Made by a program: the position numbers and the translations under genes. A DNA stretch of 64,000 nucleotides from Pseudomonas sp. N040. GTDB taxonomy: Bacteria > Pseudomonadota > Gammaproteobacteria > Pseudomonadales > Pseudomonadaceae. The notes beneath the pieces were generated by a model. That model worked only from the letters and a program-made list of their open reading frames with translations, did not search any database and was not told the DNA's origin. Positions 26,189 to 36,031 of the stretch are shown here, one piece after another. The number at the start of each line of letters is the position of its first letter. Position 1 is the first letter of the stretch. The stretch lies in NCBI RefSeq assembly GCF_015637705.1, contig NZ_JADOBE010000008.1, positions 62,001 through 126,000 of the forward strand. Direction: 5' to 3'.

Positions 26189-26225
26189 CTAGAATGCCGG
26201 CCTCCCTTGCTGCTACGCACTGACC

Positions 26226-27470
26226 ATGACTTCCCAACCTGCTGCCCTAAACGCGCGTGCCGTGATCATCGGTGGTGGTCCGGCCGGCCTGATGGCGGCC
26301 GAGGTGCTGGCCCAGGCCGGGGTGCCAGTGGAGCTGTTCGATGGCATGCCGTCGGTGGGGCGCAAGTTCCTGCTGGCCGGGGTCGGCGGGATGAACATCA
26401 CCCACGCCGAGTCGCACGAGGCTTTTCTCGGCCGCTACGGCGCGCGGCGCGCCGAGTTGCAGGCGATCCTCGAAGGCTTTGCTCCCGCGGCCCTGCGCGA
26501 ATGGATTCATGGCCTGGGCATCGAGACCTTTGTCGGCAGCTCCGGACGGGTGTTCCCCCGGGACATGAAGGCCGCGCCGCTGTTGCGTGCCTGGCTCAAG
26601 CGCCTGCGCGAGCATGGGGTGAATATCCATACGCGGCAGCGCTGGCTGGGCTGGAACAGCGACGGCAGCCTGCGCATCGCCAGCCCTGCGGGCGAGCGCG
26701 CGGTGGTGGCTGACGCCGTGCTGCTGGCGCTGGGCGGTGGCAGCTGGGCGCGACTGGGTTCGGATGGCGCCTGGGTGCCGCTGCTGGCTGCGCGCGGGGT
26801 GCCGTTGGCGCCCCTGCAGCCGAGCAATTGCGGCTTCGAGGTGGCCGGCTGGAGCCGGTTTTTTTCCGAAAAATTTGCCGGCGCACCGGTGAAGTCCTGC
26901 GCGCTGGCCGTGGCCGGTCAGCCGGCCCGGCTGGGCGAATTCGTCATCACCGCCAGCGGGATCGAGGGCAGCCTGGTGTATGCGCTGTCGGCGGACATTC
27001 GTGAGCAGATCAATGCGTCCGGGGTGGCCACGGCAAGGCTGGATCTGCTGCCCGCCAAAAGCCTGCAGCAGGTCGAGCAGGCCCTGCGCAAGCCGCGCGG
27101 CAGCAGATCGATGAGCAATCACCTGCGCGTGCAGCTGGGCCTGGACGGCGTGCGTGCCGGCCTGCTGCGCGAGCTCACGGCGGCCGACACCTATGCCGAT
27201 CCGGCGCGCCTGGCCGCGGCGATCAAGGCGCTGCCGCTGCAGCTGCTCAGGCCGCGGCCGCTGGATGAAGCGATCAGCAGTGCCGGCGGGGTGCGCTTCG
27301 AGGCGCTGACCGGACAGCTGATGCTCAGGCAGCTGCCCGGCGTGTTCTGTGCCGGCGAAATGCTCGACTGGGAAGCGCCCACCGGCGGCTACCTTCTCAC
27401 TGCCTGCTTCGCCAGCGGGCGCCTGGCCGGGCAGGGCATGCTGACCTACCTGCGAACCCGGCCGGCGTAG
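26226..27470 (+). CDS. FAD-dependent oxidoreductase, TIGR03862/BaiN-like flavoprotein
   Basis: 414-residue flavoprotein of the HI0933/BaiN type. The dinucleotide-binding GGGPAG is at 16-21; the family's VGRKFLLAGVGGMNITHAE segment follows near 43-61, and SAGGVRFEALTGQLM and CAGEMLDWEAPTGGYLLTACFASGRLAG lie near the C-terminus. Reaction unknown; relatives reduce steroid or bile-acid double bonds or act on unknown substrates. The stop codon at 27468-27470 is inside the start of a REP-like repeat. Confidence 0.9.
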   Translation: MTSQPAALNARAVIIGGGPAGLMAAEVLAQAGVPVELFDGMPSVGRKFLLAGVGGMNITHAESHEAFLGRYGARRAELQAILEGFAPAALREWIHGLGIETFVGSSGRVFPRDMKAAPLLRAWLKRLREHGVNIHTRQRWLGWNSDGSLRIASPAGERAVVADAVLLALGGGSWARLGSDGAWVPLLAARGVPLAPLQPSNCGFEVAGWSRFFSEKFAGAPVKSCALAVAGQPARLGEFVITASGIEGSLVYALSADIREQINASGVATARLDLLPAKSLQQVEQALRKPRGSRSMSNHLRVQLGLDGVRAGLLRELTAADTYADPARLAAAIKALPLQLLRPRPLDEAISSAGGVRFEALTGQLMLRQLPGVFCAGEMLDWEAPTGGYLLTACFASGRLAGQGMLTYLRTRPA

Positions 27471-27545
27471 GGTGGGGTTAGCCGCAGGCGTAACCCGCCA
27501 AGGCAGCGCCAGCCGTCCTGGCCATTTTCCGGCGGGTTACGCCAT
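27467..27545. repeat. REP-like inverted repeat starting in the flavoprotein stop codon
   Basis: A GTAGGGTGGGGTTAGCC unit followed by GGCGTAACCCGCC (27488-27500) and an inverted GGCGGGTTACGCC (27531-27543). This class of intergenic repeat is common in gammaproteobacteria. The TAG at 27468-27470 is the stop of the flavoprotein gene. Confidence 0.7.
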
Positions 27546-27612
27546 CTGGCGGCTGACCCGTTCTCCGGGTTTCTGCTAGATTCGGCCCTGAGCCCCGCCG
27601 CCCGAGACTGCC

Positions 27613-28218
27613 ATGCCGCTGAAATTTCGCCCTGCCGAATCCCGTGATGCCGAACAGGCGGTGCCGCTGATCTACAGCTCGGGCGCGGCGGCCTTCGATT
27701 ATGTGTTCAAGCGCGCCGGCCTGAGTGCCGAGGATTTCCTGCGCGCGGCGTTTGTCGACGGTAGCGGCATGTTCGGATACCCGCGGCACTGGGTCGGCGA
27801 GCTCGGCGGCCGGGTGGTGGCCACCGGAACTGGCTACAGTGGCGAGCTGAACCTGCGCAACATGCTCAGTGCGACCCGGCAGATCCTGCTGTGCTACGGC
27901 CCGGTGAGCGCCCTGCCGGTGATGCTCAACGGCCTGCGCCTGGAGCGGATCATCCAGCCGCCACCCAGGCAGACCTATTACCTGGCTCACCTCGGCGTTG
28001 CCGAGGACCTGCGCAGCCAGGGCATCGGCACGCGGTTGGTGGAGCACCTGCTCAAGCTCGGTCGCGCCGCCGGCTTCACCCAGGCAGCGCTCGACGTGGC
28101 GGCGAGCAACCCGCAGGCGCAGGAACTCTACGAGCGTCTCGGCTTTGCAGTGGTGGCGGAGCGGGTTTCCTCGCTGGACGGGATTGCCAATCACCGCTAC
28201 ATGACCCGCGCGCTTTAG
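27613..28218 (+). CDS. GNAT-family N-acetyltransferase
   Basis: 201-residue acetyltransferase. FRPAESRDAEQAVPLI opens the fold, the acetyl-CoA loop is RSQGIGTRL (about 132-140), and DVAASNPQAQELYERLGF matches the conserved C-terminal helix and strand. A sizeable middle region (about 45-115) is atypical. Substrate unknown. Convergent with rhlE; the 158-bp gap between them is GC-rich with no obvious terminator. Confidence 0.87.
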   Translation: MPLKFRPAESRDAEQAVPLIYSSGAAAFDYVFKRAGLSAEDFLRAAFVDGSGMFGYPRHWVGELGGRVVATGTGYSGELNLRNMLSATRQILLCYGPVSALPVMLNGLRLERIIQPPPRQTYYLAHLGVAEDLRSQGIGTRLVEHLLKLGRAAGFTQAALDVAASNPQAQELYERLGFAVVAERVSSLDGIANHRYMTRAL

Positions 28219-28376
28219 CCGGCCGCCGGGTGTCGATCTTGCGGGGGCGGCGGCGATAGGGCGGACGCCGAGCCACCCATCTAAAGCAACAGCTCGCGCC
28301 GGGGGCGGCGCTTGTGTCTACAGACCTGCGTAGGATTAGGGATGAGATCGGCGCCCTCGCCGCGATAGCGCCGGCT

Positions 28377-29717
28377 TCAGCGCTTGGCGGAGGGCTTGCC
28401 GCCCAGTCCGGGTGATCGGCGCACCGTCTTGACCTTCGGCTGGTCACTGTCGAACCAGTTGCCCAGGTGTACCTTGCCGGCCTTGCCGGCGGCCGCGGTC
28501 TTGGCCAGCTTGCCGGCCTTGGGCTTCTTCGGCTTGCGCAGTACCTGGCCGGACGGGTCGGTCAGTGGTACCCGGTGATCCGGCGCGAAACCGGCTTCCT
28601 CGTGGCGGGTGAGGGTCTGCCGGGTCAGGCTCTCGATCGCCGCCAGCTGGTTCACTTCATCGGCGCACACCAGTGACAGCGCCAGTCCGGTGGCGCCGGC
28701 ACGGCCGGTACGGCCGATGCGGTGTACGTAGTCCTCGGCGACGATCGGCAGATCGAAGTTCACCACCAGCGGCAGGTCATGGATGTCCAGGCCGCGCGCG
28801 GCCACGTCGGTGGCGACCAGGATCTGCACTTCCCCGGCCTTGAAGCGTTCCAGCGCGCGCAAACGGGTGGGTTGCGGCTTGTCGCCGTGGATCGCGTCGA
28901 CGCTGATGCCGGCGGCGCGCAGGTCCTGCTCCAGCTGGTCGACGCCCTTGCGGGTCTTGACGAACACCAGCAGCTGGCCCTTGCCCCAGTTCTGTGACCG
29001 CAGCAGGTGCAGGAACAGTTCGCCCTTGCGTTTCTTGTCCACCGTCACCAGCCATTGCTTGACGCTCTTGGCCGCCGCATTGCGCGGGGTGACCTCGACC
29101 GACAACGGATCGCGCAGCAGCTCGCCGGCCATCTGCCGGATCGCCTCGGAGAAGGTCGCGGAAAACAGCAGGGTCTGGCGCTTGCGCGGCAGGGCGGCGA
29201 ATACCTCGTCGAGCTCCTTGGAAAAGCCCAGGTCGAGCATGCGGTCGGCTTCGTCGAGCACCAGCACCTGCAACAGGTTGAACTTGACCGCGTTCTGCCG
29301 GTACAGGTCGAGCAGGCGGCCGGGGGTGGCCACCAGCAGGTCGACACCCTTGCGCAGCTTCATCATCTGCGGGTTGATGCTGACCCCGCCGTACACCGCA
29401 TAGCTGCGCAGGGGCAGCTTCTGCCCATAGGTCTGGATGCTCTGGTGCACCTGTTCGGCCAGCTCACGGGTCGGCACCAGGATCAGCGCACGCACCGCGT
29501 TGCTGGTCACTTGCGGGCCCTGCAGGGTCAGCAGGTGCAGCAGCGGCAAGGCGAAGCCGGCGGTCTTGCCGGTGCCGGTCTGCGCCGCGGCGAGCAGGTC
29601 ACGGCCTTTCAGCACGGCAGGAATGGCTTCGCGCTGCACCGCCGTCGGCTCGTTGTAGCCGAGGCTGGTCAGGGTCTGCAGCAGCGGTTCGATCAGCCCG
29701 AGGGCGGCAAAGGTCAT
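28377..29717 (-). CDS. rhlE: DEAD-box RNA helicase RhlE-type
   Basis: 446-residue ATP-dependent RNA helicase. Q motif (GYNEPTAVQREAIP), AQTGTGKT at 45-52, PTRELAEQ, a DEAD box in VLDEADRMLDLGF, SAT in LFSATFSEAI and HRIGRTGRAG are all present. The lysine-rich tail (about 385-446) would bind RNA. RhlE-like proteins act in ribosome assembly and mRNA turnover, especially in the cold. The ATG at 29717 is used rather than a TTG eight codons upstream. Confidence 0.93.
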   Translation of the reverse strand: MTFAALGLIEPLLQTLTSLGYNEPTAVQREAIPAVLKGRDLLAAAQTGTGKTAGFALPLLHLLTLQGPQVTSNAVRALILVPTRELAEQVHQSIQTYGQKLPLRSYAVYGGVSINPQMMKLRKGVDLLVATPGRLLDLYRQNAVKFNLLQVLVLDEADRMLDLGFSKELDEVFAALPRKRQTLLFSATFSEAIRQMAGELLRDPLSVEVTPRNAAAKSVKQWLVTVDKKRKGELFLHLLRSQNWGKGQLLVFVKTRKGVDQLEQDLRAAGISVDAIHGDKPQPTRLRALERFKAGEVQILVATDVAARGLDIHDLPLVVNFDLPIVAEDYVHRIGRTGRAGATGLALSLVCADEVNQLAAIESLTRQTLTRHEEAGFAPDHRVPLTDPSGQVLRKPKKPKAGKLAKTAAAGKAGKVHLGNWFDSDQPKVKTVRRSPGLGGKPSAKR

Positions 29718-29860
29718 GGCAGGCAACCGGCAGTCAATCAACGAGTCGGCAGTTTACCTGCTGTGCCGGTCGCGCCCCAGCCAAATCCCGTCAAGCACTG
29801 CGATTATCGGAAGATCGGCCTGCTATGCTGGCCACGATCAATCACCAGGGAGTGTCCACC

Positions 29861-30244
29861 ATGTTGTTTAGCCGCATCCTGCTTGCCGCCCAGGCCCTGA
29901 TTCTGGCCGGCCTGGGCATCGCCTACTTTGTCCGCCCGGAAGAAATGGCCAACCTCAGCGGCATGCTGCTGATGGCGCCGGCGGCGATTACCGATGTGCG
30001 CGCTTACTATGGCGGGCTACAGATCGGCCTGGCCACCTACCTGTTGCTGGCCATGAGCCGTCTGGACCTGACGCGCGCCGCGCTGACCCTGCTGGTGTTG
30101 CTGTACAGCGCCATGGCCCTGGCGCGCATCGGCGGCCTGTGGCTGGACGGCGGCTTGCAGCAGACCTTCAACCTCACCGCGCTGCTGCTGGAAGTGGTCT
30201 CCGCCGGGCTGTGCTTTGTCGCGCTGCGCCAGTTGAGTCGCTAA
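29861..30244 (+). CDS. DUF4345-type small membrane protein
   Basis: 127-residue protein with four hydrophobic helices (about 4-22, 45-65, 72-92 and 100-122). The pattern, with a conserved DVRAYYGGLQIGLATYLL segment, fits the DUF4345 family of unknown function. AGGGAG lies nine bases before the ATG at 29861. It stands 51 nt upstream of the exported protein gene at 30296 and may share its transcript. Confidence 0.8.
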   Translation: MLFSRILLAAQALILAGLGIAYFVRPEEMANLSGMLLMAPAAITDVRAYYGGLQIGLATYLLLAMSRLDLTRAALTLLVLLYSAMALARIGGLWLDGGLQQTFNLTALLLEVVSAGLCFVALRQLSR

Positions 30245-30295
30245 AGGGCTGCTTGGCTGGTCAATTCATTTTTCGCCCTCACTGCCAGGAATGCT

Positions 30296-31687
30296 ATGAA
30301 AACAAAAACAATTGCAACGTCCGCCCTTGGTTTTATCGCGCTGCTGGTGGCTTGCGGCTGGTACCTCAAGACCTCGGCGATCGAAACGGTTTACCCGTCG
30401 GTTGAGGAAATAGACCGCATTGGCCAAGCCAACGGCATGACCGACTGCTTCTGGGTCACTTACACCGGCAAGGGCAAAGGGTTTGGCTACGCCTATCCGG
30501 ACAGTGGTGGTGCCAACTACTGGAAATCCCAGTTCAAGTTGCCCGCTGGCTCACGCCTGGATGTCGTGGGTGAGTTTCCCCACGCGCGCCATTTGTCATT
30601 CAATGTGTATGACGAGATCGGTCAGCCGGTGGACCGCCTGAACGATGTGTTGATTGCTGCGGATGAAAGCGCCGTCAATCCGTTTATCCCGGGCAATGCG
30701 CGTGATGATGCCGGGCGCGGCTACAGCATGACGCTGCTACCGGCCGCGATCACTGCCGGCGTGCCGATGGCCGAGCGCGACAGGACACGTCAGGGCAATA
30801 CCCTGCTCGCGCCCACCGACAGCGAGTTGGTGCAACTGGTCATGCGCATCTATGTCCCGGATGATGCACTGACCGCCAAAGGCGGTGTCGAGTTGCCCCG
30901 CGCGCGCCTGACATTGGCGGATGGCAAGACCCTCGAAGGCGACGAGCTGTGCAAGGCCATTGTGGTCAAGGAGCACATTGTCCGCGACCGCCATTTGAGC
31001 CGGGCCACGGTCAAGGCACTGGCAGCGCTCGATAACCCGACCGCGCCTTATCATCCGGCCCAGACCGAGCCCCGGTGGAATGCCTTCCGCAACATGGGCT
31101 TGAGCTTTGCTTCGCTACTGGATGGAACGTCGTGGGAGTGGCTCAAGGGCTACATGAGTCAGAAACTCAGCGGCGGGTTTTACAGCACCCTGGATAACAC
31201 TTACCTGTATGCCTATGTGGATAAGCGCTACGGTGATGTACTGACGATCCAGGGTCGGGCACCAAGCACGCCGGTAACCGCGAAAGGTGACCCGCTGATG
31301 GGCACTGGGCAAGTGCGCTACTGGTCGTTCTGCCAGAACCGCTCGCTCTACGACACCTCGGTAGACCAATGTGTCTATGACGAAAAAGTGGCCAAGAATG
31401 ACCAGGGCGAATACCTGATCGCCATGTCGACCCCGGAGTTGCGTCCCAGCAACGCCAAGGCCGAATGCGGCGTCACCTGGATGCCCTGGGGTGGCGGTGA
31501 TGGTATCGATAACCCGCACGGTGGCTTGCTGCTGCACCGGCACATGATTGCCGCGCCGGACTTCAAGGAAAGCATTTTCGCCATTCAGGCCGAGGGTGAG
31601 GAGAAGCAGGTCATGGGGCCTTACTATCCACGCTCGGCGTATGTCGCCAAAGCAGCTTTCGAAGCGCGCGGCTGTCCGGTTAAGTAA
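30296..31687 (+). CDS. Exported protein of unknown function, probable lipoprotein
   Basis: 463-residue protein that I do not recognise. The N-terminus (Lys2, Lys4, hydrophobic 9-19) ends in LVAC, a plausible lipobox with Cys20 and Gly at +2, which would place it on a membrane facing the periplasm. The mature part is soluble, aromatic-rich, with SYFR-like beta-strand patterns, a HARHLSFNVYDE segment near 98-108, and several cysteines in the C-terminal third that could form disulphides. No catalytic motif is evident. A CAGGA ribosome site is present. A weak hairpin (31697-31706 with 31723-31732) follows the gene. Confidence 0.8.
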   Translation: MKTKTIATSALGFIALLVACGWYLKTSAIETVYPSVEEIDRIGQANGMTDCFWVTYTGKGKGFGYAYPDSGGANYWKSQFKLPAGSRLDVVGEFPHARHLSFNVYDEIGQPVDRLNDVLIAADESAVNPFIPGNARDDAGRGYSMTLLPAAITAGVPMAERDRTRQGNTLLAPTDSELVQLVMRIYVPDDALTAKGGVELPRARLTLADGKTLEGDELCKAIVVKEHIVRDRHLSRATVKALAALDNPTAPYHPAQTEPRWNAFRNMGLSFASLLDGTSWEWLKGYMSQKLSGGFYSTLDNTYLYAYVDKRYGDVLTIQGRAPSTPVTAKGDPLMGTGQVRYWSFCQNRSLYDTSVDQCVYDEKVAKNDQGEYLIAMSTPELRPSNAKAECGVTWMPWGGGDGIDNPHGGLLLHRHMIAAPDFKESIFAIQAEGEEKQVMGPYYPRSAYVAKAAFEARGCPVK

Positions 31688-31835
31688 TGCCGATTTGGCT
31701 GCAACCCGCCTGCGCAGTTGCCGGTTGCAGCCTTTGCGGGAGTGACGGCTGTATTCAGCTTCGCTTCAGCAGTCCGCCACTTTCAATGCCCTGAGTCCAG
31801 GGGCTGAGCTGTGTCGCGCGGCGCCAGTTGAGCCG

Positions 31836-32504
31836 TCAGGGGCGAATGTCAGGCGAGGGGATGGTCGGCACGTCCTGTTCAATTGCGGCCTGATGCTGCA
31901 CCTGCAAGGCTCGCTGGTAGGCGGGGCGCTGTTTCAGGCGCGCCCAGTAGGCACTGACCGCCGGCGGGAACTGGGCATCCAGGCCCAGGTGCTCGGCCAG
32001 CAGCAGCGCATAGCCCACCGCCACATCCGCCGCGGTGAAGCGCCCGGCGCACAGATACTCGGCCTGCTGCAGGGCGGTGTCCACGGCGCGCAGCCGCGCC
32101 AGAAACCAGCGCGCATAGTCGTTGGCCACCTGCGGTTGCAGGCGCTCGGCGACTTCAAAATGGCTGTAGCGCAGTACCAGCGTCTGCGGAAAGGTCAGGG
32201 TGGCATCGCTCATGTGCAACCAGTTCAGGTAGGCGCCAAATACCGGATCGCTGACCGGCACGTCCAGCTGATCAGGGCTGTGGCGCGTGGCAAGGTACTG
32301 ACAGATGCCCGCCGACTCGGTCATGCGCGTAGCGCCGTCCACCAGCAACGGCACGGTGCCCAGCGGATTCTCGCTCAGGTATTCGCGGGCCACCGCGCGT
32401 GGCGGAAAGGGCCACATGCGCAGTTCATAGGGCAGCCCCAGCTCTTCGAGCAGCCATAGTGGGCGGAAGGAGCGGGCGCTGACGCAGTGGTGCAGGATAA
32501 TCAT
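31836..32504 (-). CDS. Glutathione S-transferase family protein
   Basis: 222-residue GST. The N-terminal thioredoxin-like domain (1-78) has FRPLWLLEELGLPYEL, a cis-Pro in GTVPLLVDG and the glutathione-binding TESAGICQYL; the all-helical C-domain follows (about 90-205) with FTAADVAVGYAL (N-capping box). The catalytic residue is probably Ser10 or Ser12 near the N-terminus. Substrate unknown. Not closely similar to the GstA gene at 40168. Confidence 0.9.
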   Translation of the reverse strand: MIILHHCVSARSFRPLWLLEELGLPYELRMWPFPPRAVAREYLSENPLGTVPLLVDGATRMTESAGICQYLATRHSPDQLDVPVSDPVFGAYLNWLHMSDATLTFPQTLVLRYSHFEVAERLQPQVANDYARWFLARLRAVDTALQQAEYLCAGRFTAADVAVGYALLLAEHLGLDAQFPPAVSAYWARLKQRPAYQRALQVQHQAAIEQDVPTIPSPDIRP

Positions 32505-32596
32505 TGGGCACTCTTTTATGTGGTTGGTTGGTGTGGCTGGGCGCGCTGGATTCTGCCCGCTTTCATTCTGCAGTGACAGGTCGCTTCGGGCCGGGA

Positions 32597-33424
32597 TCAG
32601 CGCGGCGGCGGCAACACCCGGTAGAACTCCTTGTCGTAGATGCGGTGGATCAGCCCGGCCGGCATGCCGTAGTCAGCCTGGACGAAACCGGCCTGCGAGG
32701 CGTGGATGTCCCAGCCGCGGATCTTTGCCCAGCCGGCGCCGTCGATGGCAAAGTCCGGCGCGGGTTGATGCGCCACCACCTGCTGGCCACGTTCACCGCC
32801 GAACATGCTCAGGGCGCGGCTGGGCGCCAGCGCGTAGGCGATATAACGCGGGCCGGCGTAACCATCGACCGGCGCCGCGGCCAGCTGCTGCGCCGCCGCC
32901 TCGACGGCGGTGCCCATCTGCATATGGTCCGGGTGATTGGAGAAGCCGCTCTGTGGCCAGAAGCTCACGACCAGATCCGGCCGCCAGCGCAACAGGCGTT
33001 CACGCACAGCGGCAACCAGTGCCGCTGCGTGGCCTTGTTGCAGGTAGCCGTCGGGGAAATCCAGCACATCGTGTGCGTCCACGCCCAGCGCGAAGCTGTT
33101 CTTCAGGGTTTCCGCCTGGCGGATCAGGCCCTGATCAACCTTGCGTGCGATGACCGGGTACTGATCACCTTTTTCTCCCTTGGTCGCGGTCAGCATGTAG
33201 GTCTGCAGGCCCTCCTGATCGGCCTGTACCAGCAGGCCGGTGACCAGCTGTTCATCGTCGGGATGGGCGCCTATGAACAGTACGCGTTGCACACCGAGTT
33301 TTGCGGTCAGCGACGGCAGGAATGCTGCGCTGTCCTCTTCGAACAGCCAGTTGAACCAGTAGAGCCCGCTGAGCAACGCAGCCAGCACAATCAGCGACAG
33401 GCCAAGCGCAATTTTTCTCGTCAT
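32597..33424 (-). CDS. PIG-L/LmbE-family deacetylase, membrane-anchored
   Basis: 275-residue Zn-dependent deacetylase candidate. One N-terminal membrane helix (about 5-25) anchors it; the metal-binding AHPDDE is at 53-58 and the second ligand motif HPDH at 164-167. Family members remove acetyl groups from GlcNAc-containing substrates; an envelope or glycan substrate is likely given the anchor, with the active site outside the cytosol. Start at 33424 with a GAGAG site; an upstream extension runs into a repeat. Confidence 0.87.
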   Translation of the reverse strand: MTRKIALGLSLIVLAALLSGLYWFNWLFEEDSAAFLPSLTAKLGVQRVLFIGAHPDDEQLVTGLLVQADQEGLQTYMLTATKGEKGDQYPVIARKVDQGLIRQAETLKNSFALGVDAHDVLDFPDGYLQQGHAAALVAAVRERLLRWRPDLVVSFWPQSGFSNHPDHMQMGTAVEAAAQQLAAAPVDGYAGPRYIAYALAPSRALSMFGGERGQQVVAHQPAPDFAIDGAGWAKIRGWDIHASQAGFVQADYGMPAGLIHRIYDKEFYRVLPPPR

Positions 33425-33455
33425 GGTGGGCTCTCTTACTCGTCGATTGATTGCT

Positions 33456-33482
33456 GTTGGGTTGTGCGCAGCGAAGCCCAAC
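33456..33482. repeat. Solo REP-like unit
   Basis: A single copy of the GTTGGGTTG...GCGCAGCGAAGCCCAAC unit, with T instead of A at one position. It lies between trmA and the PIG-L gene, six bases past the trmA stop. Confidence 0.7.
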
Positions 33483-33488
33483 GCTTGG

Positions 33489-34574
33489 CTAACGCCGCTC
33501 CAGCAGTACGCCGCTTTCCATGTGATGAGTCCAGGGGAACTGGTCGAACAGCGCACACTGGCTGATGCGATGGGTGTCGCTGAGCTGGGCGATGTTGGCG
33601 GCGAGGGTTTCCGGGTTGCAGGAGATGTAGAGGATGCGCTGGAAGCGCCGGGTCAGTTCGCAGGTGTCCGGGTCCATGCCGGCGCGCGGCGGGTCGACGA
33701 ACACCGTGCCGAAGTTGTAACTGGTCAGGTCGATGCCGGCCAGCCGGCGGAACGGCCGCACACCGGTCAGCGCCTCGGTCAGTTCTTCCGCAGAGAGGCG
33801 CACCAGCGTCACGTTGTCCACGCCGTTGTCGGCCAGATTGGCCAGCGCGGCGTTGACCGATGACTTGCTGATCTCGGTAGCCAGCACCCGCCGTGCGCGG
33901 GTGGCCAGTGGCAGGGTGAAATTGCCGTTGCCGCAATACAGTTCGAGCAGGTCATCTGTGCGCTCGCCGAGCATGCTATAGGCCCACGCCAGCATCTGCT
34001 GGCAGACCTCGCCGTTGGGCTGGGTGAAGGCACCTTCGGGCTGGCGGTAGCTGAAGCTTCGACCCGCCACCTGCATGGACTCCTGCACATAGTCGCGGCC
34101 GACCACCATGCGCTGCCCGCGCGCGCGACCGATCACGCTGACACCCAGTTCGGCAGCCAGTTTTTCCGCTTCAGCCTGCCAGATGTCGTCCAGCCGGCGG
34201 TGGTAGCACAGGGTGATCAGCGCGTCGCCGGCCAGGGTGGTGAGGAACTCGACCTGAAACAGCTTGTGCGACAGCAATCGGCTGGCCTGCCAGGCACTTT
34301 TCAGGCGCGGCATCAGCGCATTGATCTGCTGGCTGCCGATGGGAAAGTCTTCCAGCAGGATCGGCGTGCGGTTGTTGCCGGCCTCGAACATCGCATAGTG
34401 CATTTGCCCGCCTTCGCGCCAGATGCGGAACTCGGCGCGCAGGCGGTAATGCTCGGGCGGCGAGGCGAAAACCTGCGGCTCAGGAGCGGCAAACGGCGCC
34501 AGCAGTTCACGCAAGCGCGTCTGCTTGTCGGCCAGTTGGGCGGCATAGGCCGCAGCGTCACGCATAGTGGTCAT
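33489..34574 (-). CDS. trmA: tRNA (uracil-5-)-methyltransferase
   Basis: 361-residue SAM-dependent enzyme making ribothymidine at U54 of tRNAs. The methyltransferase domain has [27 protein letters not shown], and the nucleophile Cys in YISCNPETL. No iron-sulfur cysteine cluster or TRAM domain, which separates it from RlmC/RlmD and fits TrmA. Length as in E. coli (366). Its ATG overlaps the stop of the purine permease gene (ATGA), so translation is coupled. Confidence 0.95.
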   Translation of the reverse strand: MTTMRDAAAYAAQLADKQTRLRELLAPFAAPEPQVFASPPEHYRLRAEFRIWREGGQMHYAMFEAGNNRTPILLEDFPIGSQQINALMPRLKSAWQASRLLSHKLFQVEFLTTLAGDALITLCYHRRLDDIWQAEAEKLAAELGVSVIGRARGQRMVVGRDYVQESMQVAGRSFSYRQPEGAFTQPNGEVCQQMLAWAYSMLGERTDDLLELYCGNGNFTLPLATRARRVLATEISKSSVNAALANLADNGVDNVTLVRLSAEELTEALTGVRPFRRLAGIDLTSYNFGTVFVDPPRAGMDPDTCELTRRFQRILYISCNPETLAANIAQLSDTHRISQCALFDQFPWTHHMESGVLLERR

Positions 34575-35866
34575 GCGTTGAAGAATCCGAATTTGATGAC
34601 GAACAGCGCCGCCAGCACCACCAGTGCCGGGTTGATGTCCTTGAAGCGGCCGGCCAGCGCCTTGATTACCACCCAGGTGATAAAGCCGAAGGCTATGCCG
34701 TTGGCGATGGAGAAGGTCAGCGGCATCGACAGTGCGGTGATCACCACCGGTGCGGCGACGGTGATGTCATCCCAGTCGATTTCGGCCAGCCCGGAAGTCA
34801 TCAGCACGGCGACAAACAACAGTGCCGGTGCGGTGGCGAAGGCCGGTATGGTGCCAGCCAGCGGGGCGAAGAACAGGCTGAGCAGGAACAGCACGGCAAC
34901 CACGCAGGCAGTCAGGCCGGTACGCCCGCCGGCAGCGACGCCAGCGGCTGATTCAATGTAGCTGGTGGTGGTCGAAGTGCCGAGCAGCGAGCCGCCCATG
35001 GCAGCGGTGCTGTCGGCGATCAGTGCGCGGCCCATCTTCGGCAGATGGCCGTCGGCACCCATCAGGCCGGCGCGCTTGGCCACGCCGATCAGGGTGCCGG
35101 TGTTGTCGAACAGATCGACGAAGAGGAAGGCAAAGATCACGCTGAGCATGCCGATGTCGAAGGCCCCGGCGATATCCAGCTGCAGAAAGGTCGGAGCAAT
35201 TGAAGGTGGCATCGATAGCACGCCGCCAAACGGAGTGACCCCGATGGCGATGGCGATGGCAGTGATCAGCAGGATGCCGATCATCACAGCCCCGGTCACG
35301 CGGCGGGCCTCAAGGGCAACGATGATCATAAAACCCAGAATCGCCAGCAGCGGGCCGGGTGCGGTGAGGTCGCCGAGGCCGACCAGCGTGGCCGGGTGAT
35401 CCACCACCAGCCCGGCTTCCTTCAGCGCAATCAGCGCGAGGAACAGGCCGATACCGGCGGTGATAGCCGAGCGCAGCGGCAACGGAATGCTGTTGATGAT
35501 CCACTCACGGATGCGGAAGATCGACAGCAGGAAGAACAGCGTGGCCGAGATGAACACCGCGCCCAGTGCCACTTGCCATGTGTAGCCCATGGTCAGCACC
35601 ACGGTGTAGGTGAAGAAGGCATTCAGGCCCATGCCCGGCGCAAGGGCGATCGGGTAGTTGGCGATCAGGCCCATCAGCGCCGAACCGATGGCGGCGGCCA
35701 GACAGGTGGCGACGAATACCGCGCCCTTGTCCATGCCGGTTTCACCGAGGATCGCCGGGTTGACGAAGAGGATGTAGGCCATGGTCAGGAAGGTGGTCAT
35801 GCCGGCCAGCAGTTCGATGCGCAGGGTGGTGTGGTGTGCCTTGAGTTGGAACAACTTTTCCAGCAT
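34571..35866 (-). CDS. NCS2-family purine permease, AzgA-like
   Basis: 431-residue inner-membrane transporter with 12 or more hydrophobic helices. Start of the mature pattern [11 protein letters not shown] and motifs [41 protein letters not shown] and [23 protein letters not shown] match AzgA-type guanine/hypoxanthine/adenine permeases, not uracil or xanthine UraA types. GGAG lies upstream of the ATG at 35866; the longer in-frame reading overlaps the yajL-like gene antisense and is rejected. Divergent from that gene over 165 bp. Confidence 0.92.
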   Translation of the reverse strand: MLEKLFQLKAHHTTLRIELLAGMTTFLTMAYILFVNPAILGETGMDKGAVFVATCLAAAIGSALMGLIANYPIALAPGMGLNAFFTYTVVLTMGYTWQVALGAVFISATLFFLLSIFRIREWIINSIPLPLRSAITAGIGLFLALIALKEAGLVVDHPATLVGLGDLTAPGPLLAILGFMIIVALEARRVTGAVMIGILLITAIAIAIGVTPFGGVLSMPPSIAPTFLQLDIAGAFDIGMLSVIFAFLFVDLFDNTGTLIGVAKRAGLMGADGHLPKMGRALIADSTAAMGGSLLGTSTTTSYIESAAGVAAGGRTGLTACVVAVLFLLSLFFAPLAGTIPAFATAPALLFVAVLMTSGLAEIDWDDITVAAPVVITALSMPLTFSIANGIAFGFITWVVIKALAGRFKDINPALVVLAALFVIKFGFFNA

Positions 35867-36031
35867 GGTGGACTCCGGTTTCTTATTGTGTGGGCCGCCT
35901 AGCCGGGCCCGCGCAAGGCGCGCGGAATGTGCCACGAGCAGGTAACGGTCGCGCATGATAGCAGCTTGCCTGCAGGCGGAGAATTTGCTCCCGCCGGCGG
36001 CCCTACCTACTGGTCCAGGCGGAGTTCCGAC

